The notes under the pieces are model-generated. The model searched no databases. It saw only the letters and a program-made list of their open reading frames with translations, and had not been told where the DNA came from. From contig NZ_AYKT01000014.1 in assembly GCF_000496575.1 (NCBI RefSeq), positions 22,483-86,482 on the forward strand: a DNA stretch of 64,000 nt, read 5' to 3'. Below, piece after piece: positions 28,067 through 36,659 of the stretch. This stretch comes from Geobacillus thermodenitrificans subsp. thermodenitrificans DSM 465 (GTDB taxonomy: Bacteria; Bacillota; Bacilli; Bacillales; Anoxybacillaceae). The position numbers and the translations under genes were made by a program. Each line of letters begins with the position of its first letter. Positions within the stretch are counted from its first letter, which is position 1.

Positions 28067-28291
28067 TCACGGATTTGACTCCCCTTCCTCGCTTCGATAC
28101 TCCAAAATGTCCCCGGGCTGACAGTCAAGCGCCTTGCAAATGGCTTCTAACGTCGAAAAGCGGATGGCCTTCGCTTTTCCGTTTTTCAAGATCGACAGAT
28201 TTGCCATCGTGATCCCTACTTTCTCTGACAACTCCGTGACGCTCATCTTCCGCTTGGCCAACATGACATCAAGATTCACAATAATCGGCAT
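28067..28291 (-). CDS. yozG: Small XRE/Cro-type transcriptional regulator (YozG-like)
   Basis: 74 residues forming a single Cro/CI helix-turn-helix: LAKRKMSVTELSEKVGITMANLSILKNGKAKAIRF, followed by LEAICKALDCQPGDILEY. Proteins of this size often act as the DNA-binding partner of a DUF2975 membrane protein encoded alongside, as here. ATG at 28291 chosen for GAGGTGG 5 nt upstream. 10-nt gap after yoaS. Confidence 0.88.
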   Translation of the reverse strand: MPIIVNLDVMLAKRKMSVTELSEKVGITMANLSILKNGKAKAIRFSTLEAICKALDCQPGDILEYRSEEGESNP

Positions 28292-28301
28292 GTCATCCAC
28301 C

Positions 28302-28781
28302 TCAAATGGTCAACTCATTTTCCTGTTTGATTTCAATCGCTTGTTGAAGCAGCTTTTGTAACACCGCGGCAAAGACGGCGATCACCAGCGAAGCAAACGG
28401 CACCAACAACCCAACGAAAATGACACCCGGGGCGTCATCCTTTTCGGCAAAAAGATAAAACAGCGGCAAGGCAAGCATGTGCAGCCCACAGATGACAACA
28501 GCGCAATATTTGATTGCCTTCAACGCCTTCACCGACCGTTCAGAGAACGCGCTATTTTGATCAATATACGTTAATAGCTGAAACGCCTGATAGAGCGCAA
28601 AATAAAACGGCAACGCGGACGTATCAAACACAAGATAAACGAAATACTTGATCCAAGGAAACTTCGGCAACAACTTGACCGCCACATCCCCAAGCACAGG
28701 CACCAAAAATATGCACAACGCAAGAACGGGAAGACCAATCAACACAACAGCCACTTTCAAAAAAATTGTTTCTCGTTTCAC
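28302..28781 (-). CDS. yoaS: DUF2975-family membrane protein (YoaS-like)
   Basis: 159 residues, four membrane helices, with the YFALYQAFQLLTYIDQNSAFSERSVKALKAIKYCA stretch characteristic of DUF2975. Function unknown; usually paired with a YozG-type regulator. Of three near-adjacent GTG codons the third (28781) has the best spacing from GAGGTG. Confidence 0.82.
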   Translation of the reverse strand: MKRETIFLKVAVVLIGLPVLALCIFLVPVLGDVAVKLLPKFPWIKYFVYLVFDTSALPFYFALYQAFQLLTYIDQNSAFSERSVKALKAIKYCAVVICGLHMLALPLFYLFAEKDDAPGVIFVGLLVPFASLVIAVFAAVLQKLLQQAIEIKQENELTI

Positions 28782-28943
28782 CACGAGCACCTCACTGATT
28801 TGTTTTTGATTTTATTTTAATCATTCATTTATCGTTTTTCAATAAATAATTATCGAATTTAATTATATTTTTGCTGTGAAACATGATAAAAACAAAGAGC
28901 ATTCCCCTTGCAGAAGAACGCTCCGTTACAAACGTTGATGATT

Positions 28944-29137
28944 CTCGCAAAAAAACAGCCCTTCTTCCATCAAGTACGGGGGCTTAACGGTCGAGGAATT
29001 GCTTCTTATGGTCGCTTTCTATATCAAAAAGGTTTCGGGCGCTTAACCAAAAAAGATGACAAAAGCATTGACTGGGCGTTTGTGGTTTGGGTACAACGTT
29101 ATGTGAATTGCAATGGGGCTTGCACAGAAAGAGAATG
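28944..29137 (+). pseudogene. Remnant of a siderophore-transport ABC ATPase
   Basis: Fragments in all three plus frames align in order with the ATPase at 14436-15236: LAKK, ALLP, GLTVEEL, then SYGRFLYQKGFGRLTKKD and SIDWAF, then after a deletion QR and MGLAQKE. Walker A and Walker B are gone. It lies next to the bes/feu operon and has a terminator-like hairpin behind it. Probably the former ATPase of the adjacent bacillibactin uptake system or a partial duplicate of the 14.4 kb gene. Confidence 0.75.
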
Positions 29138-29182
29138 GATCTCATGGAGAAGCAACTGATATCCGATTGAAAAAATAATAAT

Positions 29183-29216
29183 AAGGGCTCAGCCCTTCCT
29201 ATCCGAGCCCTTTTTG
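29183..29216. terminator. Hairpin terminator between ATPase remnant and besA
   Basis: AAGGGCTC (29183-29190) pairs with GAGCCCTT (29205-29212), followed by T5 on the plus strand. A nested alternative stem AAGGGCT-AGCCCTT is also possible. May serve the convergent besA transcript too. Confidence 0.65.
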
Positions 29217-29306
29217 TTTGCCACCTCGAATGACATGAATCTTTTTACTGTCTAATGTGTGAAATTGAGATAAACATTTGATGCAACCTAAGGACGAAAC
29301 AATTCG

Positions 29307-30170
29307 TTATACGCTGTTTCTCGATACAAATCGTAGAGCTCGGCTGATGAGGGCTGGCAATACCGTGACATGCCCTTCCCCGGCAAATTCCTGAAACTCC
29401 ACATATACCCCAAAATCAGCGAAGGCGGAAAGGCGTTCTGCCAGTTCTTCAGCATGAGCGTTAATTCGGCTTTTGTGGCTTCTTTCCAACTCTCCAGCCG
29501 CCAAAAGTACGTCAACGTTGAGCGTTTCTTGTTTGATACGAGCAACAAAACGTTGTTCTGCTTCAAGCAACAGCTGTTTACTCCAGTGAATCGAAGGACT
29601 TCCGGCAATATACGTTCTGAAAGCCGTCGGCTTCGTAAAAAGCACCTGCAAAACAAAGAGGCCACCGAGGGAATGGCCAAAAATGGCCTGCTTCGTCCGA
29701 TCGATTGGCAATTCTCGCTCTATTTCAGGCTTCAGTTCTGTTTCAATAAACTCCAAAAAAGCCTCTGCTCCTCCCATTTCCGGCCATGCGGTTCCATCTG
29801 GACGAACAAGTAATCCGCTTTCCGGAACAGACATAGTAAAATCGTAAAAACGAGCAGGAGAAAATGGCTTTTCAGTTGGATAACCAATACCAACAATCAC
29901 CGCAGGAACAACTCCTGTGCGATCAGGACGTCCTGCCTGCACACGCATCGCTTCCACCATCGTCCCAAATACCGAATTGGCATCAAGTACATAAATCACT
30001 GGAAATCCCAAAGGAGGTGGATCCGCATCAGGTTGTGCGACAAAAATCCGATATTCACGATTCCGATAGCTAGAATACATCACTCGCTGCTTCGTTCGCG
30101 GAATCGTGAATTCACTAACGCCTGCTGTATGAACAGCTGAAGAACATAACTCCTCTTTTTTAGAACCCAC
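29307..30170 (-). CDS. besA: BesA-like siderophore trilactone esterase
   Basis: Alpha/beta hydrolase of the IroE/BesA (putative esterase) family, 287 residues. The nucleophile elbow is GHSLGGLFVLQVLF; YSSYRNREYRIFVAQP, YVLDANSVF and the C-terminal GEGHVTV carry further family features, the last supplying the catalytic His. Predicted to hydrolyse the trilactone of ferric bacillibactin in the cytoplasm to free iron. GTG start at 30170 with GGAAGGGAG 5 nt upstream. Last gene of the feu-type operon. Confidence 0.88.
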   Translation of the reverse strand: MGSKKEELCSSAVHTAGVSEFTIPRTKQRVMYSSYRNREYRIFVAQPDADPPPLGFPVIYVLDANSVFGTMVEAMRVQAGRPDRTGVVPAVIVGIGYPTEKPFSPARFYDFTMSVPESGLLVRPDGTAWPEMGGAEAFLEFIETELKPEIERELPIDRTKQAIFGHSLGGLFVLQVLFTKPTAFRTYIAGSPSIHWSKQLLLEAEQRFVARIKQETLNVDVLLAAGELERSHKSRINAHAEELAERLSAFADFGVYVEFQEFAGEGHVTVLPALISRALRFVSRNSV

Positions 30171-30213
30171 CCCGACTCCCTCCTTCCTTTCTCATCAAAT
30201 CATCAGTCACCTT

Positions 30214-30993
30214 CTACGACTTCCTTGATGTGTCTGAATATAACCACTTCACTGCGTTCGGAAATCGTCTAATAAAAAAAGGGCGAGCATGAGGAGTCCC
30301 CTCCTCTATAACCAATTTGAGTCTTTTATTGTTTCGCTGTTGATTCATTAATATCGCATAGGCTGCTTTTGTTCTCGAAACCATTTCTCGTTGCACATTT
30401 TGCTTTTCAATGCCCTCTATGCTTCCTACATCCATATAAATCTTTACCTCAGGGGCAACGATATGCGACTCCATGAAATGAAGAAACCCTTCATACCAAA
30501 ATGAACCTGAAAGACAGCCAATTTTGCCAAATACATGCGGATATAAATAAGCCGCATACATTGAGATAAGGCCTCCAAGCGAAGCCCCTATCAATCCCGT
30601 TTGCTGCTGATGTCCATCTGGTTGGTAGGAAGCATCGATATATGGTTTCAGTTCTTCGACGAGAAAGGCAAGATAATGTGAGCCCTTTCCGCCAAAATCG
30701 GCAAACCGTTCAGATAGCGCCTTCGCATGCCACGGTGTATATTCATCCAATCGGTTCTTTGTCTCAATCCCCACAAATAAAAGCTCGGGAAGCTCCCCGC
30801 GAGCAAACATAAGCTCAATCTGAACTAGAGCATCGCTTTGAGAGGGATCAAACAAATATCCTCCATCCTGAACATAGACAACTGGATATCGACTAGCGCC
30901 TTTGACATAAGAGGGAGGAAGATAAATCAACAGCTTTCTCCCCCTCCAACTCTCCGTCGCCAATGTTCCCCGAATATGGCCTTCCTTTAACAT
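30214..30993 (-). CDS. ybbA: YbbA-like putative siderophore esterase
   Basis: 259 residues, esterase D/enterochelin-esterase-like alpha/beta hydrolase with nucleophile motif GASLGGLISMYAA, YPVVYVQDGGYLFDP near the N-terminus and late Asp and His (EEGTPHARPFF). YbbA sits at the end of feuABC-ybbA in B. subtilis, as here. Its division of labour with BesA is not settled. I prefer ATG 30993 (CGAGG upstream); a TTG at 31023 overlapping the nitroreductase end is possible. Confidence 0.85.
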   Translation of the reverse strand: MLKEGHIRGTLATESWRGRKLLIYLPPSYVKGASRYPVVYVQDGGYLFDPSQSDALVQIELMFARGELPELLFVGIETKNRLDEYTPWHAKALSERFADFGGKGSHYLAFLVEELKPYIDASYQPDGHQQQTGLIGASLGGLISMYAAYLYPHVFGKIGCLSGSFWYEGFLHFMESHIVAPEVKIYMDVGSIEGIEKQNVQREMVSRTKAAYAILMNQQRNNKRLKLVIEEGTPHARPFFIRRFPNAVKWLYSDTSRKS

Positions 30994-31009
30994 ATGACAA
31001 ACCTCGGCC

Positions 31010-31576
31010 TCATGCTTGGTCAAAAATCATCGTTAATTGCGAAGCTGGAATACGCGACCGAGCAGGTGGAATTTGGGCAGGATAGCCGATATGGAGATTG
31101 CCAACCACTTTCTCTTTGGGCTGAATCTCCATCGCTTCTCGAAAAATAGGATCATGCAACCATCCAGGTGTCTTCCACACCATGCCGATCCCTTTTTCCC
31201 ATGCAAGCAGACCAAAATTATGGATCACACAACTTGTTGATGCATAATCTTCTTCTCTAACTACCTCATTAGGGTTCTCTCTCATCACTACCGTTAAAAT
31301 CATCGGAACAGACATGATTTTATCGTAAAATTTTTGACCGATTTCCTGCTTTTTTAATGGATCCTCTTCTTTGTTTTCTTTGATTTTCCGCACGGCATCA
31401 GCAATTTTTTTAAGGCCTTCTCCATATGTTAAAATGAACCGCCAGGGCTGAGTCAGACGGTGATTAGGAACCCAAACAGCTGTATCAAGCATCTCCATGA
31501 CAAGCTCAGGTGATACAGGACGATCTTCAAATAGATGAACAGAACGACGCTCCCGCAATAATTGGCTCAGCTCCAT
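31010..31576 (-). CDS. Nitroreductase-family flavoprotein in the feu operon
   Basis: 188 residues, FMN-binding nitroreductase fold (YdjA-like): ERRSVHLFEDRPV with the Arg-Arg-Ser flavin motif, AVWVPNHRLTQPWRF, and the C-terminal GNLHIGYPAQIPPARSR. GGAGGGTGACTT precedes the ATG. Located between feuC and ybbA, so co-expressed with bacillibactin uptake. A role in reducing ferric iron or a catecholate intermediate during iron release is inferred from position only. Usual feuABC-ybbA operons lack such a gene. Confidence 0.87.
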   Translation of the reverse strand: MELSQLLRERRSVHLFEDRPVSPELVMEMLDTAVWVPNHRLTQPWRFILTYGEGLKKIADAVRKIKENKEEDPLKKQEIGQKFYDKIMSVPMILTVVMRENPNEVVREEDYASTSCVIHNFGLLAWEKGIGMVWKTPGWLHDPIFREAMEIQPKEKVVGNLHIGYPAQIPPARSRIPASQLTMIFDQA

Positions 31577-31619
31577 AAGTCACCCTCCATTTTTCAGTTT
31601 TCGAGATGTCTCTTGTCTC

Positions 31620-32645
31620 TTACACTTTTGTTTTAAATAGCAAGTACACGAAGTAAGGAATACCAATGATGGCAATGACAATTCCAACAGACAGTTCGAC
31701 AGGCGCAAAAACTGTTTTAGCAATAAAGTCTGAAACCACTACCAACAACATGCCAATCGTTCCGCTAATGGGAATGACACGCTGATGATGAACCCCGACG
31801 AGACGCTTGGCAATATGGGGAGCAATCAAACCAACAAAACCGATGTTTCCAGACACAGACACACACGCACTGACAATCCCAATACTCGCCAATAGCAATA
31901 GATTTTTTTCCTTTTCAGTAGAAACCCCTAACCCTTTTGCACGCTCTTCCCCTAATTGGAACAAATCGAGAATATAAGCTTTGCTGATAATAATGGGAAC
32001 AAGCAAAATCATCCATGGCAACATGGCAACAACATATTGCCAATTGGCGTTCCAAATGCTTCCCGCAAGCCATACTGTCGCCATTTCAAAATCCTGTGGA
32101 TTCATCTTTAACGATAAATATAAAGATACCGCCCCAAAACCAGCCCCCGCGGCAATTCCTACAAGAATGAGCCGCTGCGTATCCAAACGACCGTTTTGTC
32201 GCGCAAACAGATAAATCAGCAAAGCAGCACCCAATCCACCAGCCCATCCAAACAGTGGCATCGCTAAAATCGATAGCCAATCACTTTCCGCTGTCCTGCG
32301 ACCTCCAAAGAAAAGCATAAAAATGACGATCATGGCTCCAGCCCCAGCATTAATGCCCAAAATTCCTGGATCAGCCAAACCGTTTCGGCTAATTCCTTGG
32401 ATAGTCGCCCCAGCTACTCCTAATCCAAAACCAACCAACGCGGCAATGACAATACGCGGCAGTCGGAAATCCAAAATCACCAAATCATGTTCCGGAACCG
32501 GATCCATTCGCAGCAGCGTTTTTAAGACATCTTGAACACTTAGATCAAATACTCCATTTGTTAGACTAATATAAATCGCCACTAATATCATGACAATATT
32601 GCTAAATAGTACTAACCAATAGCGCTTAGCTGGATGACTAAGCAC
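31620..32645 (-). CDS. feuC: Bacillibactin ABC permease FeuC
   Basis: FecCD-family integral membrane subunit, 341 residues: RLPRIVIAALVGFGLGVAGA, QGISRNGLADPGILGINAGAG, coupling motif GLIAPHIAKRLVG. GTG start overlapping the end of feuB by 8 bp, behind GGGGGAGGAAAG. Forms the channel with FeuB and receives ferric bacillibactin from FeuA. No intact ATPase follows. Confidence 0.9.
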   Translation of the reverse strand: MLSHPAKRYWLVLFSNIVMILVAIYISLTNGVFDLSVQDVLKTLLRMDPVPEHDLVILDFRLPRIVIAALVGFGLGVAGATIQGISRNGLADPGILGINAGAGAMIVIFMLFFGGRRTAESDWLSILAMPLFGWAGGLGAALLIYLFARQNGRLDTQRLILVGIAAGAGFGAVSLYLSLKMNPQDFEMATVWLAGSIWNANWQYVVAMLPWMILLVPIIISKAYILDLFQLGEERAKGLGVSTEKEKNLLLLASIGIVSACVSVSGNIGFVGLIAPHIAKRLVGVHHQRVIPISGTIGMLLVVVSDFIAKTVFAPVELSVGIVIAIIGIPYFVYLLFKTKV

Positions 32646-33645
32646 CCTTTCCTCCCCCTCTCGTATAAATTAAATAGAGGAAGAAAGGCACACCAATCAA
32701 AGCTGTAACGACCCCGATCGGTGTTTCAAACGGATAATTCAAAAATCGGCTTAAAATATCGGAAAGCGCCAAAAAGATCGCTCCAAGAACACCGGCACAA
32801 GGAATGATTCGGCGATAATCAACCCCTACTAAAAACCTCGTCATATGAGGAATAATTAAACCAACGAAGCCGATATTTCCAGCCAAGGCAACAGAAATGC
32901 CTGTTAAGATAACCACGCTGGCGATCGCCAAGGCCTTGATCACCATCGTTTTCTGACCTAAGCTGACCGATATTTCCTCTCCTAACGACAAAATCGTAAT
33001 CGATTTAGAAACCATAAGGGCAATAGTAAGACCAACAATGGCAAAAGGCACTGCCAATTTAATGAAATTAGGGTCCATTTGATGCAACCGAGCATTGTAC
33101 CAAAAACTTACATTCTGCGAAACTTGAAAATAAGAAGAGAGAGCGGCTGATATGCTGCTCAAAAATGTTCCAATAATCATTCCAATAATCGCCATTCGAA
33201 CAGGCGACATTCCATTGGGCAGGATGGAGGCCATCCAGAACACAAAGCCTACCGCAACCGCTGAACCAACCAATGAGTACATGATCATCTCAAGCGAAGA
33301 GGCGCCCGGCTGAATAATCATACAAAGTGTAATCGTAAAAACCGAACCATCTGAAACCCCCATAATGGAGGGAGACGCTAAATAGTTCCTTGTCATCCCT
33401 TGCATAATCGCTCCTGAAATCGCAAGGAATGCACCAATCAAAAGAGCACCGATCACTCTTGGCAGTCTCGAATGCCTGACAATTTGATGATTCACATCAT
33501 TCGGGTCAAAATCAAATATCGCTTTCCAAACTGTCACCTCATCTATATTTTTGACCCCATATAAAATAGATGCGATGATGATCAACACCATCGCAACCGG
33601 TGAAAGCCATAAAATCAGGGCTGACGGAGAAATCCTTAATTGCAT
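32638..33645 (-). CDS. feuB: Bacillibactin ABC permease FeuB
   Basis: FecCD-family permease, 335 residues: HSRLPRVIGALLIGAFLAISGA, QGMTRNYLASPSIMGVSDG and coupling motif GLIIPHMTRFLVG. Start at 33645 is chosen as the Met preceding a typical N-terminal helix; the ribosome site (GGCAGGG) is modest, 22 nt after feuA. Confidence 0.9.
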   Translation of the reverse strand: MQLRISPSALILWLSPVAMVLIIIASILYGVKNIDEVTVWKAIFDFDPNDVNHQIVRHSRLPRVIGALLIGAFLAISGAIMQGMTRNYLASPSIMGVSDGSVFTITLCMIIQPGASSLEMIMYSLVGSAVAVGFVFWMASILPNGMSPVRMAIIGMIIGTFLSSISAALSSYFQVSQNVSFWYNARLHQMDPNFIKLAVPFAIVGLTIALMVSKSITILSLGEEISVSLGQKTMVIKALAIASVVILTGISVALAGNIGFVGLIIPHMTRFLVGVDYRRIIPCAGVLGAIFLALSDILSRFLNYPFETPIGVVTALIGVPFFLYLIYTRGGGKGA

Positions 33646-33667
33646 ATTGACGCTACCCTGCCTTGTA

Positions 33668-34654
33668 TTATTCGTTGCCGAGTTTCTCCACAACTGCTTT
33701 TAAGAAATTGATTTTGCTCCACGCTGTGCCGCCTTGTGCAAGCGGGTCGACAACGTTGACGAACACTTTATCATTTTTTACAGCATTGATGCTTTTCCAA
33801 ATTGGATTGTTTTGTAGCTCTTCAAGTGCTTTAGGATTGTTTTTATTTTCATCTTCTGAGAATTGCACAAAGATATAGTCCGGATTCATTTCGCTAAATT
33901 TTTCTAAAGAAATGACTTCCTGAGCTTTCGCATTTTGAATTTCTTGAGGTACTGTGAATCCTAAATCCGTATATAGCGAAGGGTTGAAAAATACATTTGG
34001 CGGATAGATCATAATATTACCGCTTCGAATGCGAACAGCCACGACTTTCTTATCTTTTAGCTTGTCTCCCAGCTTCGCGTTCGCTTCTTCTAAGTCTTTT
34101 TTATATTGGTTTAATACTTCTTCAGCTTTATCTTGTGTTCCAGTCACTTCTGCCAACACACGCAAATTGGCTTCCCAATCTGTTGAGATGTGAGAAATCG
34201 GAATCGTCGTTGCTATTTTCTCCAGTTTTTGCGCAACATCTGGCGGGAATTTTGTCGTTGAGAAAATAACGTCTGGTTTTAATTTTAAAATTTCCTCAAT
34301 ATTAGGCTGCGCTTTTTCACCGATAGAGACAGTAGAGCCTGTAATGTCCTTAAACATTTCTGGGAATTTGCCACCAACCGTAATGCCTCCAAGCGGCTTT
34401 ACTCCTAACACAAGCGCATCTTCCATCGTTTCCATGCTTCCCGTGATAACGATTTTATCCGTTTTGACCGGAACTGTATAATCCTTTCCAAGATACTGAA
34501 TCGTATGTTTTTCATTCGAATTCGCTTGTGTTTCTTGTTTTGTATTCGAGCCCCCTCCTGATTTTTCAGGAGCTGATGATTCTTTCGCACTACAAGCGCT
34601 TAATACAAAAATCAGTAGAGCGATGAGGCCTAGATAAAGATAGTTTCTCTTCAT
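33668..34654 (-). CDS. feuA: Ferric bacillibactin-binding lipoprotein FeuA
   Basis: 328 residues; signal peptide with lipobox VLSAC (lipidated Cys21). The mature part closely follows B. subtilis FeuA as I recall it, e.g. DKIVITGSMETMEDA, KFPEMFKDITG, PNIEEILKLKPDVI, VRIRSGNIMIYP, NPDYIFVQFSEDEN and DPLAQGGTAWSK. Binds ferric bacillibactin or other triscatecholates at the outer membrane face. First gene of the operon feuA-feuB-feuC-nitroreductase-ybbA-besA, directly behind a Fur box. Confidence 0.93.
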   Translation of the reverse strand: MKRNYLYLGLIALLIFVLSACSAKESSAPEKSGGGSNTKQETQANSNEKHTIQYLGKDYTVPVKTDKIVITGSMETMEDALVLGVKPLGGITVGGKFPEMFKDITGSTVSIGEKAQPNIEEILKLKPDVIFSTTKFPPDVAQKLEKIATTIPISHISTDWEANLRVLAEVTGTQDKAEEVLNQYKKDLEEANAKLGDKLKDKKVVAVRIRSGNIMIYPPNVFFNPSLYTDLGFTVPQEIQNAKAQEVISLEKFSEMNPDYIFVQFSEDENKNNPKALEELQNNPIWKSINAVKNDKVFVNVVDPLAQGGTAWSKINFLKAVVEKLGNE

Positions 34655-34687
34655 GTCTCTCTTAAGTCCTCCCCTTATCCTCCTTTT

Positions 34688-34713
34688 GATAATGATTATC
34701 ATTTATGATTATA
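34688..34713 (-). promoter_or_regulatory. Fur box and -10 element of feuA
   Basis: GATAATGATTATCATTTAT (34688-34706) is an almost perfect classical Fur box. On the minus strand a TATAAT (34713-34708) lies just upstream, so the box covers the expected transcription start. The -35 (TGTTCA) is poor, in line with activation by the Btr-type regulator encoded upstream. Confidence 0.85.
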
Positions 34714-34753
34714 ATTTGGATCTCCCACTCTGAACATGGACAGTATCCGAAAT

Positions 34754-36391
34754 TCATTTTGGACAAATTCCAGAAAAAAGCTTTAACGATTCATCAATCA
34801 TTCGATCATGGGCATATGCCGAGTACTCCATCCACGGATCGGAAGAAAGCACATAGACTTGCTGATGGCGAACCGCTTTCAGCTCTTGCCATGGAAGGGA
34901 GTATTGCAATTGATTCCAAAAAGCTAACGTTTCTTCTTCCTGCCTAATTAATAGCAACAAACGATCCATATCGATTTGAGCAAGCTGATCAAGCGTAATC
35001 GGTTCATTGTAAGTACCGCGCTTAGGATACGCAGCATTCATTTGCAAATCCTGATAAAACACCTCTGATATGCTACGATTGCAATGAGCATATAAATGCT
35101 GATTCGAGATGCGCACGACTAAAAATGTGTCCTCTCCGACTTCCTGCTTTAGCTGTTGTCTAGCAAACTTCACTTTTCGTTCATACATTTGAAGCCAACT
35201 TTCTGCTTCCTTCTCTTCCCCCAAAAATTCAGCCGTCAGCATCAGCTGTTCCCGCCAATTTTTCTCAATCCATGGAACATAAAACATAGGAGCAATCTGT
35301 TCAAGTCTCTCCTTCTCCATCGTTTTGAGATCGTCTGTGCTAATAATCACATCCAGCTGCTCATGAGACAGTGTCTCGATTTTTGATTCCCAATGCTGAT
35401 TTTTGCGATAAGCACTAAGAGGGACAGAAATATCGTCACGATACATTTTATAGTAATAAGCGGTCCATTTCGGATGAAGCGGCGCCGCATAAGGAATAAT
35501 CTTTAAGGCAAGCAATTGGCCAGTAATCGGAGAGGTATAGGCAGCAATTTTCCTCCGGCGGCTTTTCATATAAGCGGTCGGTGTAACTCCTACCTTCTTT
35601 TTAAATTTACGGCTAAAGTAAAATTCATCATGATAGCCAACCTGATGGGCGATATCACGCAGTTTCGCGTCGGATTGAGCCATCAGACGCTTCGCCTTAT
35701 TCAGTCGAAGCTCTGTTAAATAATCCATTGCGCTCATTCCATACGTTTTTTTGAACAAATCAACAAAATATTTAGGACTAACATTGGATATCCTTGCTAA
35801 TTGCTCAATCGTCAAATTCTCATAAAAATAGCGTTCCATATAGTTCTTAGCAGCCTCTAGCGATGTTCGCGATTCTTTAGGCAAAGGGGAACGATGCTTC
35901 ATGATATAATAAAGCAACTGTTGGAAAGCAAGCTGACAGCGAAACCGTTCGAGCTCGTCCTCGCTTCGCCAATGATCATAAATTTCGTCACATAATAAGA
36001 TCAGCCGATCCGCAGGAAACACAGGGATTTCCCCCTGTAACGGGAAAAGACATTCCCCGTGATGAGAGAGGCATTCATATCTTGAACCTTTCCTTTGAAA
36101 CACGTCAAACTTAAACAAGAACATTTTACTTCTTGCTTCTATTTCAATTCCATATGTATCATCAGGCGAGCATATATAAGCGGTATTCGGCCGCAGCCGA
36201 TACCTGTGACTATTTAACATAAAATGTCCTTGTCCATCTTTAACGATCATCAGTACATGAGAAGTTGTAAGCTGCGGTTCGATCTGCCAGCCGTTTTCTT
36301 CTTTGATGAACTGCATCTCCCGCATTCTAAAAAACGACCGATCCCAAGCAAACTCCGTGGTCTCTTGCCTGATCATTTCAGATTGAGCCAT
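34754..36391 (-). CDS. btr: AraC-family regulator fused to a siderophore-binding domain (Btr)
   Basis: 545 residues: N-terminal cupin-like sensor (1-165), double AraC helix-turn-helix (about 190-280; NLTIEQLARISNVSPKYFVDLFKKT and IAHQVGYHDEFYFSRKFKK), then a cytoplasmic FeuA/TroA-like binding domain (about 285-545). This fusion is typical of Btr (YbbB), which activates feuABC-ybbA when bacillibactin is bound. Located immediately upstream of feuA on the same strand, preceded by its own Fur box. Confidence 0.92.
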   Translation of the reverse strand: MAQSEMIRQETTEFAWDRSFFRMREMQFIKEENGWQIEPQLTTSHVLMIVKDGQGHFMLNSHRYRLRPNTAYICSPDDTYGIEIEARSKMFLFKFDVFQRKGSRYECLSHHGECLFPLQGEIPVFPADRLILLCDEIYDHWRSEDELERFRCQLAFQQLLYYIMKHRSPLPKESRTSLEAAKNYMERYFYENLTIEQLARISNVSPKYFVDLFKKTYGMSAMDYLTELRLNKAKRLMAQSDAKLRDIAHQVGYHDEFYFSRKFKKKVGVTPTAYMKSRRRKIAAYTSPITGQLLALKIIPYAAPLHPKWTAYYYKMYRDDISVPLSAYRKNQHWESKIETLSHEQLDVIISTDDLKTMEKERLEQIAPMFYVPWIEKNWREQLMLTAEFLGEEKEAESWLQMYERKVKFARQQLKQEVGEDTFLVVRISNQHLYAHCNRSISEVFYQDLQMNAAYPKRGTYNEPITLDQLAQIDMDRLLLLIRQEEETLAFWNQLQYSLPWQELKAVRHQQVYVLSSDPWMEYSAYAHDRMIDESLKLFSGICPK

Positions 36392-36477
36392 GCTCTCCCT
36401 CCTTCTTGCTTCTTTATCTATACATGAAAAGAACGAGTTAATTCGATCTTTGACTATTCATTGTTATTTTGTTTTTT

Positions 36478-36499
36478 GATAATGATTATCATTATTATA
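36478..36499 (-). promoter_or_regulatory. Fur box and -10 element of btr
   Basis: GATAATGATTATCATTATT (36478-36496), 18 of 19 to consensus, overlaps a minus-strand TATAAT (36499-36494). Lies between the end of the sfp-type gene and btr. Confidence 0.85.
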
Positions 36500-36659
36500 A
36501 CAGTATATCAAACCATTCCTTGTTTCACAATATCCTCCCATTCAAGTTCCATTCGTTGATTATCGATAACAACCGAAGCACAGGCGTCCGCAGGCACACA
36601 GCCAAAAAACAAGGCTGGTCTCCGGTTGAGAACAACCATATCCATCCCTGCCCAATCAT

